DNA from: Flavobacterium nitrogenifigens
GTDB lineage: Bacteria > Bacteroidota > Bacteroidia > Flavobacteriales > Flavobacteriaceae
Direction: 5' to 3'
NCBI RefSeq assembly: GCF_003254565.1
Contig: NZ_QJRI01000180.1
Coordinates: forward strand, 248,001 to 312,000
DNA length: 64,000 bases
Below the pieces are notes generated by a model. That model saw only the letters and a list, made by a program, of their open reading frames with translations, was not told the origin of the DNA and searched no databases. How positions within the stretch are numbered: position 1 is the stretch's first letter; the number at the start of each line of letters is the position of its first letter. The translations under genes were made by a program, and so were the position numbers. Of the stretch, positions 34,911 to 43,685 are shown piece after piece.

Positions 34911-35897
34911 ATGCCAAAAACAATAAAAAAAGTAGGTGTTCTTACCTCAGGAGGAGATTCACCTGGAATGAATGCTGCAATACGATCAGTTGTTCGAACT
35001 TGCGCATATCACAATATAGAATGTATCGGAATTTATAGAGGGTACCAGGGAATGATTGAAGGTGACTTCAAAGAGATGGGACCACGTAGCGTAAATAATA
35101 TTGTAAACAAAGGTGGAACGATCTTAAAATCGGCTCGTTCAGTTGAGTTTAGAACCCCTGAAGGTAGAAAAAAAGCACACGAGAATCTTGTTAAGGCTGG
35201 TGTAGATGCTTTGGTTGTTATTGGCGGTGATGGAAGTTTTACTGGAGGATTAATTTTTAATGCAGAATTTGGTTTCCCTGTAATGGGAATTCCAGGTACA
35301 ATTGATAATGATATTTATGGTACAAGTTTTACTTTAGGGTATGACACTGCTTTAAATACTGTTGTAGACTGTATCGATAAAATTAGAGATACAGCAAGTT
35401 CACATAACCGTTTGTTCTTTGTAGAGGTTATGGGTAGAGATGCTGGACACATTGCTCTAAATGCAGGTATTGGTGCAGGAGCAGAAGAAATCCTTATTCC
35501 TGAAGAAGATTTAGGATTAGATCGTCTTTTGGATTCACTTCAAAAAAGTAAAGCATCAGGAAAATCATCAAGTATAGTGGTTATTGCTGAGGGAGATAAA
35601 ATTGGTAAGAATGTATTCGAATTAAAAGATTACGTAGAAGCAAATCTTCCTGAGTATGATGTACGAGTTTCTGTTTTAGGACACATGCAGCGTGGTGGTT
35701 CTCCATCTTGTTTTGACCGTGTTTTAGCAAGCCGTTTAGGAGTAAAGGCAGTAGAGTCTTTAATTGAAGGAAAATCAAATTATATGGTTGGACTTCGTGA
35801 AGATAAAGTAATCTTAACTCCGCTTGAGCAAGCGATCAAAGGAAAATCGGAAATTGACAAAGAATTGTTAAGAGTGTCAGACATTATGTCGACATAA
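34911..35897 (+). CDS. pfkA: ATP-dependent 6-phosphofructokinase
   Basis: A 328-residue enzyme of the usual bacterial PfkA length. GVLTSGGDSPGMNAAIR binds ATP; VVIGGDGSFTG (Gly at the ATP site, the ATP-type rather than PPi-type GGDG) and PGTIDNDIYGTS with the catalytic Asp follow; VEVMGRDAGHIAL and GHMQRGGSPSCFDR bind fructose-6-phosphate. It commits glucose carbon to glycolysis in the cytoplasm. It is first of a glycolytic run with gapA 94 bases downstream. Confidence 0.96.
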   Translation: MPKTIKKVGVLTSGGDSPGMNAAIRSVVRTCAYHNIECIGIYRGYQGMIEGDFKEMGPRSVNNIVNKGGTILKSARSVEFRTPEGRKKAHENLVKAGVDALVVIGGDGSFTGGLIFNAEFGFPVMGIPGTIDNDIYGTSFTLGYDTALNTVVDCIDKIRDTASSHNRLFFVEVMGRDAGHIALNAGIGAGAEEILIPEEDLGLDRLLDSLQKSKASGKSSSIVVIAEGDKIGKNVFELKDYVEANLPEYDVRVSVLGHMQRGGSPSCFDRVLASRLGVKAVESLIEGKSNYMVGLREDKVILTPLEQAIKGKSEIDKELLRVSDIMST

Positions 35898-35991
35898 CTA
35901 ATATAAAAAGTTTAAAAAGAAGAGAAGTTTATTGTGAGGAAATTAGACTTTGAAATAGTGTAATAAAAACAAAAGCAAAAAATTTAGTAAA

Positions 35992-36996
35992 ATGTCAAAA
36001 GTAAAATTAGGAATAAACGGATTTGGACGTATCGGAAGAATCGTTTTTAGAGAGTCTTTCAATAGAGATAATGTAGAAGTTGTTGCAATCAACGACTTGT
36101 TAGACGTAGATCACTTAGCTTATTTATTAAAATATGATTCAGTTCACGGTCGTTTCAACGGAACTGTAGAAGTTAAAGAAGGAAAACTATATGTAAACGG
36201 AAGAAACATCCGTATCACTGCAGAAAGAAATCCAGCTGATTTAAAATGGAACGAAGTTGATGTAGATGTAGTAGCTGAATGTACTGGTATCTTCACAACT
36301 ATCGAGACTGCAAGTGAGCACTTAAAAGGTGGTGCTAAGAAAGTTATCATTTCTGCTCCTTCTGCTGATGCTCCAATGTTTGTAATGGGAGTTAACCACG
36401 AAACTGCAAAAGCTTCTGATTTAGTTGTTTCTAACGCTTCTTGTACTACAAACTGTTTAGCTCCTTTAGCTAAAGTTATCCACGATAATTTCGAAATCGT
36501 TGAAGGTTTAATGACAACTGTTCACGCAACTACTTCAACTCAAATGACTGCTGACGGACCTTCTAGAAAAGACTGGAGAGGTGGACGTGCTGCTGCAATC
36601 AACATCATTCCTTCTTCAACAGGTGCTGCTAAAGCGGTTGGAAAAGTTATTCCATCTTTGAATGGAAAATTAACTGGAATGTCTTTCCGTGTTCCTACTG
36701 CTGACGTTTCTGTTGTAGATTTAACTGTAAAAGTGGCTAAAGAAACTACTTACGAAGAAATCTTAGCTGTATTGAAAAAAGCTTCAGAAAACGAAATGAA
36801 AGGTATCTTAGGATATACTGAAGATGCAGTTGTATCTCAAGATTTTATCTCAGATAAAAGAACTTCTATCGTTGATGCTGGTGCAGGAATTGGATTAAAC
36901 TCTACTTTCTTCAAATTAGTATCTTGGTATGACAATGAGTACGGATACTCAAGCAAATTAATTGATTTATCTGTACATATTGCAGGTTTAAAATAA
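35992..36996 (+). CDS. gapA: Glyceraldehyde-3-phosphate dehydrogenase, type I
   Basis: A 334-residue NAD-dependent enzyme. INGFGRIGR at 8-16 is the nucleotide site, Cys151 in SNASCTTNC is the catalytic nucleophile and the His in TTVHATTSTQ its partner; WYDNEYGYS closes the C-terminus. It oxidises glyceraldehyde-3-phosphate to 1,3-bisphosphoglycerate. Its codon use is more biased towards C-ending codons (AAC, GAC, TTC) than the neighbours, consistent with high expression. A strong terminator follows. Confidence 0.97.
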   Translation: MSKVKLGINGFGRIGRIVFRESFNRDNVEVVAINDLLDVDHLAYLLKYDSVHGRFNGTVEVKEGKLYVNGRNIRITAERNPADLKWNEVDVDVVAECTGIFTTIETASEHLKGGAKKVIISAPSADAPMFVMGVNHETAKASDLVVSNASCTTNCLAPLAKVIHDNFEIVEGLMTTVHATTSTQMTADGPSRKDWRGGRAAAINIIPSSTGAAKAVGKVIPSLNGKLTGMSFRVPTADVSVVDLTVKVAKETTYEEILAVLKKASENEMKGILGYTEDAVVSQDFISDKRTSIVDAGAGIGLNSTFFKLVSWYDNEYGYSSKLIDLSVHIAGLK

Positions 36997-37012
36997 TAAT
37001 ATATATTTTTGC

Positions 37013-37047
37013 AAAATCCCGTTACTTTACAATAACGGGATTTTCTT
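37013..37047 (+). terminator. Terminator of gapA
   Basis: A perfect 12-base stem, AAAATCCCGTTA (37013-37024) with TAACGGGATTTT (37033-37044), ends the gapA transcript. Confidence 0.9.
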
Positions 37048-37127
37048 ATTTTGTTACTTCTATAATTAATGTAAAAAATACATTTTTAAATTAAAAATAG
37101 AAAAACCTAATTCCAAAAACTAAACAA

Positions 37128-37979
37128 ATGAAATTAATAGTTGACAGTGGATCTACTAAAGCCGATTGGATTGCGATAGATGATAATGGAAAAGTATTAT
37201 TCACAACACAAACTTTAGGATTAAATCCTGAAATTCTAGACGAGCCAGAAATCATAGAAAGATTAAATGACCGTTTTGATATCTTACAAAACAAAAAAAA
37301 TGCTACGCATTTATTCTTTTATGGTGCCGGTTGTGGTACAGATAGAATGAAAGAGTGGTTGAAAAGAATTTTTCAAGAATATTTTTCTAACGCTATTGTA
37401 GACGTTCAAGAAGATACTTACGCTGCTGTTTATGCAACAACTCCAAAAGGAGAAGAAGCGATTGTTTCTATCTTAGGAACAGGTTCTAACTGCAGTTATT
37501 TTGATGGAAAAGTATTGCATCAAAAAGTTCAATCATTAGGTTATATCGTAATGGATGATTGTAGCGGTAACGTTTTTGGAAAAGAATTAATTAGAAAATA
37601 CTATTTTAATAAAATGCCTAAAGAATTGGCTGTTGAGCTTGAAAAAGAGTACGACGTTGATCCAGATTTTATTAAAAACAAATTATATAAAGAACCAAAT
37701 CCGAATGCTTATTTGGCAACTTATGCTAAATTTTTGATTAAGCATAAAGACACAGAGTTCTGCAGAAAAATCATCTTCAAAGGAATGAAATCTTTCGTTA
37801 AGAATTACATCAAACAATTTGATAACTGCAAAGAAGTTCCAGTACATTTTGTAGGTTCTATTGCATTTTATTTGAAAGATGAATTACAAGAGACATTCAA
37901 TAAATATGAACTTCAATTAGGGAATGTTTTAAGAAGACCTATTGATGGATTAATTGCTTACCATGTCGCTAATCAATAG
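37128..37979 (+). CDS. BadF/BadG/BcrA/BcrD-type ATPase, N-acetylglucosamine kinase-like
   Basis: A 283-residue ASKHA-fold kinase. MKLIVDSGSTKADWIAID is the phosphate-1 loop, VSILGTGSNCSYF the phosphate-2 loop, and GYIVMDDCSGNVFGKELIR lies where eukaryotic NAGK-like enzymes bind sugar. HFVGSIAFYLKDEL is the adenosine motif. It probably phosphorylates an amino sugar feeding glycolysis; the substrate is inferred. It sits between gapA and mgsA on the same strand, 10 bases before the latter. Confidence 0.85.
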   Translation: MKLIVDSGSTKADWIAIDDNGKVLFTTQTLGLNPEILDEPEIIERLNDRFDILQNKKNATHLFFYGAGCGTDRMKEWLKRIFQEYFSNAIVDVQEDTYAAVYATTPKGEEAIVSILGTGSNCSYFDGKVLHQKVQSLGYIVMDDCSGNVFGKELIRKYYFNKMPKELAVELEKEYDVDPDFIKNKLYKEPNPNAYLATYAKFLIKHKDTEFCRKIIFKGMKSFVKNYIKQFDNCKEVPVHFVGSIAFYLKDELQETFNKYELQLGNVLRRPIDGLIAYHVANQ

Positions 37980-37989
37980 TTCTGGTTTT

Positions 37990-38364
37990 ATGGAAATTGC
38001 CATTATTGCTCATGATGGAAAAAAAGCGGATTTAATTGATTTCTTAATCAAAAATGAAGCTGTTTTGCACAATGAAAAAATAAGACTTATTGGTACTGGT
38101 ACTACAGGAGGAAAAGCAGAAGCAGCTGGATTTAAAACTCAGAGAATGCTTTCTGGTCCGCTTGGAGGCGATGCGCAAATTGCAGGAAGAGTAGCGGAAG
38201 GAATTACTAAGATGGTTTTCTTTTTTAAAGACCCTTTGTCAAGTCATCCGCATGAAGCAGATATTAATATGCTAATTCGTGTTTGCGATGTGCATAATGT
38301 GCCGCTGGCAACCAATGAAGCAACGGCACAATTATTATTAGATGCTATTGCACAGCAATTATAG
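37990..38364 (+). CDS. mgsA: Methylglyoxal synthase
   Basis: A 124-residue protein counted from ATG 37990 (MEIAIIAHDGKKADLIDFL), which aligns with the B. subtilis-type N-terminus; an ATG at 37954 overlapping the previous gene is less likely. GTGTTGGKAEAAG binds the phosphate, SGPLGGDAQIAGRVAEG contains the catalytic Asp, and DPLSSHPHEADINMLIRVCD and PLATNEATAQLL complete the family. It converts dihydroxyacetone phosphate to methylglyoxal, a bypass under phosphate shortage or sugar-phosphate excess. It is placed directly after the glycolytic genes. Confidence 0.95.
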   Translation: MEIAIIAHDGKKADLIDFLIKNEAVLHNEKIRLIGTGTTGGKAEAAGFKTQRMLSGPLGGDAQIAGRVAEGITKMVFFFKDPLSSHPHEADINMLIRVCDVHNVPLATNEATAQLLLDAIAQQL

Positions 38365-38725
38365 AAATTTCTACATTAACATTTTTTGGCAAACAAGCCA
38401 CTTGAACCGTTTCACGAGCTGGAGCGGTTTTTTCGTTAAAATAAGAACCGTAAACGGTATTTATTGCTCCAAAGTTATTCATGTCCATGATGAAAATAGT
38501 TGACTTTACAACGTTCTCAAAAGTCATACCTGCAGCCTCAAGAATCGCAGCAATGTTTTTCATAACTTGAGTAGTTTCGTCATTGATGTTGTCTGTAATC
38601 AATTCTCCTGACTCAGGATTGATTGCAATCTGTCCAGAAGCATAAAGTGTGTTTCCAGATAATACGGCTTGATTATAAGGTCCGATTGGAGCCGGGGCTT
38701 TCTCGGTAAAAATGATTTTTTTCAT
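38345..38725 (-). CDS. ridA: RidA family imine/enamine deaminase
   Basis: A 126-residue protein with the RidA (YjgF/YER057c/UK114) pattern: APAPIGPYNQAVLSGNTLYASGQI at the N-terminus, VVKSTIFIMDMNNF in the middle, and PARETVQVACLPKNVNVEI with the conserved Arg that binds the carboxylate. It hydrolyses reactive 2-aminoacrylate-type intermediates. Its 3' end overlaps the convergent mgsA by 20 bases. Confidence 0.95.
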   Translation of the reverse strand: MKKIIFTEKAPAPIGPYNQAVLSGNTLYASGQIAINPESGELITDNINDETTQVMKNIAAILEAAGMTFENVVKSTIFIMDMNNFGAINTVYGSYFNEKTAPARETVQVACLPKNVNVEISIIAVQ

Positions 38726-38753
38726 AATGAAATTATTTTGATTCGAAAGTAGT

Positions 38754-41405
38754 TTATCTGTTTGAAACGCTACGTTTGTTCCATTTGATATCGCTAAGCA
38801 TACCAGATTTAATTCCGATGAAGAAGTTCCAGTTAGAATTGGTTCCCAATGGTTGCCAGTTGAAAGCCATTCTCCAGCTTAACAAGTCTCTTTCAAAACG
38901 GAATTGTGTAAAGGTGACTCCTTTTTGTACAAAATCGTAACCAGTTGAAACCCCTGCTTTCCATTTAGGAGTAAGGTCGGTATTGATGGAAATCATGATG
39001 GAGTTTCCAGAAATAGTATTTTCTCGTTTTACATTCGAATATGTTAACGAATACGCAAGTGTCATGTCCCACGGGACTTTAGAATTAAAGAATTCTGTAA
39101 TGACATCATCTCGCTCAGGTTCATTGGCAAACTGGCTGTTGCGACTGTCATTTAAATCGGTGTTTGTACCAAACAAATCGTCATTTCGACCCCCATTTCG
39201 CTGACTCTGAGTATTTTTTTCTTTTTCTTTTCCGGTTCCTTTGTTCGTGAATGAATAGTTAACAGTTACGTTTGCACTGGTCATTCTAAACAAACTTCCG
39301 CCATTGTCAATATTGAATTTATCAATTTTGTTACCTCCGTTATCAATCGCATATGGATCTAATGTGGCACCAAAGTTCATGTTCATTTTATTGTCAAAAA
39401 ACTGCGTTCCACCGCTAACCAATACAGGTTGCCATCCAAACGTACTTTTTCCGTCAGCGTTGAAATTATAGCTTGTGCTGAAGTTCAAGTTGTTCAGCAG
39501 CATAATCTTTTTAGGTTCTGTTTTGGTACTGTCACTGTCTCTTACTTTAGCTTCAAAAGTATTGCTCAAAGCAAAACCAACAATGTTAGAATTCTCTTTT
39601 CCTGGCGCTCCGTATAATCCGTTTTCGAATCTGGTGTACTCAGAAGTAATTCTTCCAGAAGCGTCTACAGCATAGGTGTCATAATATTTCTCAAAACTTG
39701 GTGTGTACGCATAAGTTATACTTGGACGCATGACGTGTCGAATAGATTGGATTTTTTTATCAGCTCCAAAATTGAAAGTTCCGTAAATAGTAGTACCTAA
39801 ATTGGTGCTGAAATTATAAGTTCTAAAAGCATCAAAACCATTTACAGTTTTACTAATGGTTTGTCCAGCAGCTGGATCATACTCTTTCTGGATAGTTTTA
39901 TTAACCCATGTTTCTTGGTAAGTTGTAGAAGCTCCAGCACTGAAATATTTAAAAATCTTAAAGTTGGTGCTCAACGGAATAGTCTGTTGTAAACCTAATT
40001 GCGCATCGTCAAACATCTGAGGTTTGAAAAATAGCGAATCTTTTGTTTTAAAATAGTTTTTACCGCTTACATTATATTGTAAGTTGATATTTTTTATTAA
40101 TCCTTTTTTAACGCCATTTTTTCCAACAAACGGATATACACGGTCAATGCTTCCCTGTAAGGATGGAAGTGTCATAATAATGTCTTCTGTTTGCGTATTC
40201 TGGCTGTGAGTTGCAGATAACGAAATACGAGACCCAGGAATAGTATTAAAAGTTTTATTGTATGAAATAGAAGAACTTAAGGTGTTGTTTAAGTTTGATC
40301 CAATATTCGCTTGGTTGATAGACTGTTTAAAGTATTTACTACTACCCATGTTGACAGAGGCGGAGAAAGTAGAATTCGGATTTGATTTTGTGTCCTTAGA
40401 ATGTGACCACTGAATGTTATAAATGTTCTGTTTTGAGTAATCAGGATAACCACGTTCACTGTTAATTAAGTTCTCAAAACGGATGTTGACGTTTCCTCTA
40501 TACTTATATCGCTTAGCATATGCTGATTCAAATCGCATGGCGTAACTTCCGTTGGTATAATAATCTCCAAGTACGGTTAAGTCGTAATTATCGCTGAGGG
40601 CAAAATAATAACCTCCATTTTGCAATGAAAAACCTCTTGTGTTAGAGTCATTATAACTTGGAATTATAATACCCGAAACGCTTTTTTCTTTACTTAAAGG
40701 AAAAAATCCATAAGGTAATGCAAGTGGTGTAGGGACATCAGCAATTACTAATTGTGTTAATCCAGCAACGATTTTTTTGCCCGGTACAAATTTAATCCTG
40801 CTGGTTTGGAAGTAGTATTCAGGATTGTCAATATCTTGAGCAGTTGTTATACGAGCTCCTTTTAAAAAGTATACCGAGTCGTTTTCTTTTTTAGTAACCG
40901 AAGCCTTAATGTTTAGCTCACCTTGTTTTGTTCTCGAATTATAAATTAAAGCCTTTTTGGTTTTAAAATTAAAACGGATAGAATCAGGCTGCACTTCGCT
41001 TGATCCTTGTTTGAAATTAGGATATTGGGTCAGTACGCCAGCAGAATCTTTAATTCTTCCTGCATAAACTTCATCTTTTTCATAATTAAGTACAATTATA
41101 CCCGATTTTAATTCTACATCTTTATAGTATAATTCAGCTTCATTATATAAAGTAATCAGCTTTTTTTTCTGGTCAATTTTAGCATAATCTTTAGCTTTAT
41201 ATCTAACTTTTCCGTCCAAAAAAGTCTTTTTTGCTTTAACAGTATCTAGTTTTATGGTGTCTGTAATCGCAGTATTTTCTTTATCTGTTTGTTTTACAGC
41301 AGGTAAAGGCTTTTTTTTGTTTTTTATTTCTTGCGAATATAAATTACCACAACCTATAGTTAGGAAAAATGATATTAAAACGATATTAAATAAGTTTGTA
41401 TGCAA
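38754..41405 (-). CDS. lptD: LPS-assembly protein LptD (putative)
   Basis: About 883 residues when started at the TTG complement of 41403-41405, which begins a clean signal peptide (MHTNLFNIVLISFFLTIGC then GNLYSQ); a longer frame reaches 41489 but runs through the divergent promoter. The N-terminal part (about 60-250) is the OstA/LptA-like jelly roll (KAKKTFLDGKVRYKAKDYAK, VELKSGIIVLNYEKDEVYAG). The rest is a large outer-membrane beta-barrel with many GxSxxY-type strands. It inserts LPS into the outer leaflet. Divergent from the amidase gene. Confidence 0.88.
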   Translation of the reverse strand: MHTNLFNIVLISFFLTIGCGNLYSQEIKNKKKPLPAVKQTDKENTAITDTIKLDTVKAKKTFLDGKVRYKAKDYAKIDQKKKLITLYNEAELYYKDVELKSGIIVLNYEKDEVYAGRIKDSAGVLTQYPNFKQGSSEVQPDSIRFNFKTKKALIYNSRTKQGELNIKASVTKKENDSVYFLKGARITTAQDIDNPEYYFQTSRIKFVPGKKIVAGLTQLVIADVPTPLALPYGFFPLSKEKSVSGIIIPSYNDSNTRGFSLQNGGYYFALSDNYDLTVLGDYYTNGSYAMRFESAYAKRYKYRGNVNIRFENLINSERGYPDYSKQNIYNIQWSHSKDTKSNPNSTFSASVNMGSSKYFKQSINQANIGSNLNNTLSSSISYNKTFNTIPGSRISLSATHSQNTQTEDIIMTLPSLQGSIDRVYPFVGKNGVKKGLIKNINLQYNVSGKNYFKTKDSLFFKPQMFDDAQLGLQQTIPLSTNFKIFKYFSAGASTTYQETWVNKTIQKEYDPAAGQTISKTVNGFDAFRTYNFSTNLGTTIYGTFNFGADKKIQSIRHVMRPSITYAYTPSFEKYYDTYAVDASGRITSEYTRFENGLYGAPGKENSNIVGFALSNTFEAKVRDSDSTKTEPKKIMLLNNLNFSTSYNFNADGKSTFGWQPVLVSGGTQFFDNKMNMNFGATLDPYAIDNGGNKIDKFNIDNGGSLFRMTSANVTVNYSFTNKGTGKEKEKNTQSQRNGGRNDDLFGTNTDLNDSRNSQFANEPERDDVITEFFNSKVPWDMTLAYSLTYSNVKRENTISGNSIMISINTDLTPKWKAGVSTGYDFVQKGVTFTQFRFERDLLSWRMAFNWQPLGTNSNWNFFIGIKSGMLSDIKWNKRSVSNR

Positions 41406-41425
41406 AGGTTTAAATGCTATTTTTG
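41396..41425 (+). promoter_or_regulatory. Promoter of the amidase operon
   Basis: TTG at 41396-41398, a 19-base spacer and TATTTTTG at 41418-41425 give an exact Bacteroidota -33/-7 match. It overlaps the N-terminal codons of the divergent lptD if that gene starts at 41405. Confidence 0.7.
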
Positions 41426-41538
41426 TAAAATTATGGCTTGTTTTTTGACACGTCAAACTTACATATAATTTTTTGGCAAAAATAATCAATTCTAAAAATT
41501 ATAACAGCTGCGTTTTATTAAAATTAACTTTTAGATTT

Positions 41539-42663
41539 ATGAATGGAATTAACAAATTTAAAGTAATATTTGCTTTATTTCTAACGATATCGTCTTTTTG
41601 TGCTCACAGTCAGTCAAATGTATTTAAAGTGACACTTGATGCTGGACATGGAGATCATGACTTTGGAGCTGTTTACAGCGGACGAATTGAAAAAAATATT
41701 GCTTTAGCTATTGTTTTGAAAGTAGGAAAGATTTTAGAGCTAAATCCAAATGTTAATGTAATTTATACCCGTAAAACTGATGTTTTTGTTGATTTGGTCG
41801 AAAGAGCCAATATTGCAAACAGAGCAAATTCAAATATTTTCGTCTCAATTCACTGCAACGCCAATAAAAATACTGCAGCCGATGGAACCGAAACTTATGT
41901 AATGGGTTTAAGTAAAGTAGCATCGAACCTTGAAGCGGCGAAAAAAGAGAACTCGGTAATTACATTAGAGAAAGACTATAAACGTAAATATGAAGGGTAC
42001 GATCCAAATTCTCCAGAATCGATGATTGGTATGACTCTAATGCAAGAAGAATATTTAGATAACAGTATTACTCTAGCAACTAAAATCGAAGAAAACTTTG
42101 AAAAGTTAGGAAAAAAACTTCGTCATGGAGGTGTAAAACAAGCGCCTTTTATGGTACTTCATAAAGCATATATGCCTAGGGTTTTGGTTGAAACTGGATT
42201 TGTTTCTAATCCAACAGAAGGAAATATTCTGAATTCAGAAGAAGGGCAGGATGATATTGCAAGAGCAATTGCAGAAGCTATTTTAAGTTATAAAAGAGAA
42301 TACTTTGGTTCAGGAACTGAGTCAGAGGACAGTCGGCCCATAAGAGATACTTCAACTAAGGCAAAACCAAAAACAAATACTCCAGTTGCTGTTGCTAAAA
42401 ATGCGCCAAAAGGAACATTTTTTAAAGTGCAGCTTATTGCAAGCATCAAGAAAACCCCTTTGGAGCCAAAAAACTTTAAGGGACTTAAAAATGTAACGAT
42501 GGTATACGAAAATAATATTTATAAATATTTCTACGAAGAAACTACAAGTTACGAAACAGCACAAAAATATCTGCAAGAAGCTAAAAGTAAAGGATATGGC
42601 GCTGCATTTTTGGTGGCAACTAAAGATGGCGAAAAAATCAGTATTCAGGACGCAATTAAATAA
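41539..42663 (+). CDS. N-acetylmuramoyl-L-alanine amidase with SPOR-like tail
   Basis: 374 residues from ATG 41539, which opens a signal peptide (KFKVIFALFLTISSFCAHS). The Amidase_3 domain (about 30-255) shows zinc ligands in LDAGHGDHDFGAVY and SIHCNANKN and the catalytic Glu in RVLVETGFVSNPTEG. After a Pro/Lys-rich linker, the C-terminus (GTFFKVQLIASIKKTPLEPK to YGAAFLVA) resembles a SPOR domain that binds denuded septal glycan. It splits daughter-cell peptidoglycan in the periplasm. First gene of the run leading to the MCE and Fe-S genes. Confidence 0.92.
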   Translation: MNGINKFKVIFALFLTISSFCAHSQSNVFKVTLDAGHGDHDFGAVYSGRIEKNIALAIVLKVGKILELNPNVNVIYTRKTDVFVDLVERANIANRANSNIFVSIHCNANKNTAADGTETYVMGLSKVASNLEAAKKENSVITLEKDYKRKYEGYDPNSPESMIGMTLMQEEYLDNSITLATKIEENFEKLGKKLRHGGVKQAPFMVLHKAYMPRVLVETGFVSNPTEGNILNSEEGQDDIARAIAEAILSYKREYFGSGTESEDSRPIRDTSTKAKPKTNTPVAVAKNAPKGTFFKVQLIASIKKTPLEPKNFKGLKNVTMVYENNIYKYFYEETTSYETAQKYLQEAKSKGYGAAFLVATKDGEKISIQDAIK

Positions 42664-42713
42664 TAAGCGCAAGTTCGAATATTTATATTAATTTTGTACA
42701 AACACTTAGAATT

Positions 42714-43679
42714 TTGAAACTAACAAGAGAAATTAAAACGGCTATTTTAGTCATCGCATCTATTCTACTATTTATCTGGGGATATAGTTTTTTAAAGGGA
42801 AGAGACCTTTTTACTAATTATACAATATTATATGCCGAATATGATAATGTTGAAGATTTATCACCATCAGCGCCAGTAACCCTTAACGGACTTGCGATTG
42901 GTAAAGTAAATAAAATTACAATTGATGAAGTTACAGGTAAATTGTTAGTTGAGCTTCAGCTTAAAACAGATTTCCCAATTTCTAAAACAAGTACAGCTTC
43001 TATTTATTCTCCGAGTTTGATTGGAGGGAAACAAATTAAAATTGTTCCAAATTTTGCTGATAAGGAATTAGCGGAAGACGGACAAAAATTGGCTTCGAAC
43101 GTTGAATTAGGATTGACAGAATCATTAGGGGGAAAAATTGAACCAATTCAGCAAAAGCTTGATAAAATGCTTTTGAATATTGATAATTTGGTTACAGGAT
43201 TAAATAATACTTTAGATAAAAATACTCAAGAAAATCTAAAGAAAACAATTGCAGAGCTAAGTCAGACAATGCAACAATTTCATAAAGCTTCTGGAAGTCT
43301 TAATGATATCTTGGATACTAATAAAGGACAGATTAATGGAATGGTTACAAATTTCAATAAAATGTCTGGCAACTTTAATAAAATTTCAGATTCATTAAAT
43401 AAAGCAGATTTAGGAAAAACGGTTCGCAACTTGAACCAAACTTTGGCTAAAGTTGATGTTTTAATGAGTAATCTGAATTCTGGAAAAGGTACAGCAGGAA
43501 AAATACTTAACGATGAGGCTTTGTATAATAACTTGACTAAAACTTCAAAAGAACTTGAATTGTTATTGCAAGACCTTCGTCTTTACCCAACACGTTACGT
43601 AAACGTTTCTCTTTTCGGAAAGAAAAATAAGCCATACGTAGCACCAACAGAAGAAACAAACTCAACCGATAAAAAATAA
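42714..43679 (+). CDS. MlaD (MCE) family protein
   Basis: A 321-residue protein with TTG start at 42714, giving MKLTREIKTAILVIASILLF, a cytoplasmic charged end plus one membrane helix. The MCE domain (about 35-115; YDNVEDLSPSAPVTLNGLAIGKV) follows, then a long helical region with repeated Asn/Lys-rich coil segments (about 135-275). Such proteins form hexameric lipid-shuttling rings with an MlaE/MlaF ABC unit; those partners are not in the window. It lies between the amidase and an Fe-S protein with 6 bases to the latter. Confidence 0.92.
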   Translation: MKLTREIKTAILVIASILLFIWGYSFLKGRDLFTNYTILYAEYDNVEDLSPSAPVTLNGLAIGKVNKITIDEVTGKLLVELQLKTDFPISKTSTASIYSPSLIGGKQIKIVPNFADKELAEDGQKLASNVELGLTESLGGKIEPIQQKLDKMLLNIDNLVTGLNNTLDKNTQENLKKTIAELSQTMQQFHKASGSLNDILDTNKGQINGMVTNFNKMSGNFNKISDSLNKADLGKTVRNLNQTLAKVDVLMSNLNSGKGTAGKILNDEALYNNLTKTSKELELLLQDLRLYPTRYVNVSLFGKKNKPYVAPTEETNSTDKK

Positions 43680-43685
43680 TTATAA

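Noticed and set aside
37001..37012. TATTTTTG just before the gapA terminator as a promoter
   Set aside because: It would transcribe directly into a strong terminator hairpin; chance match in AT-rich DNA.
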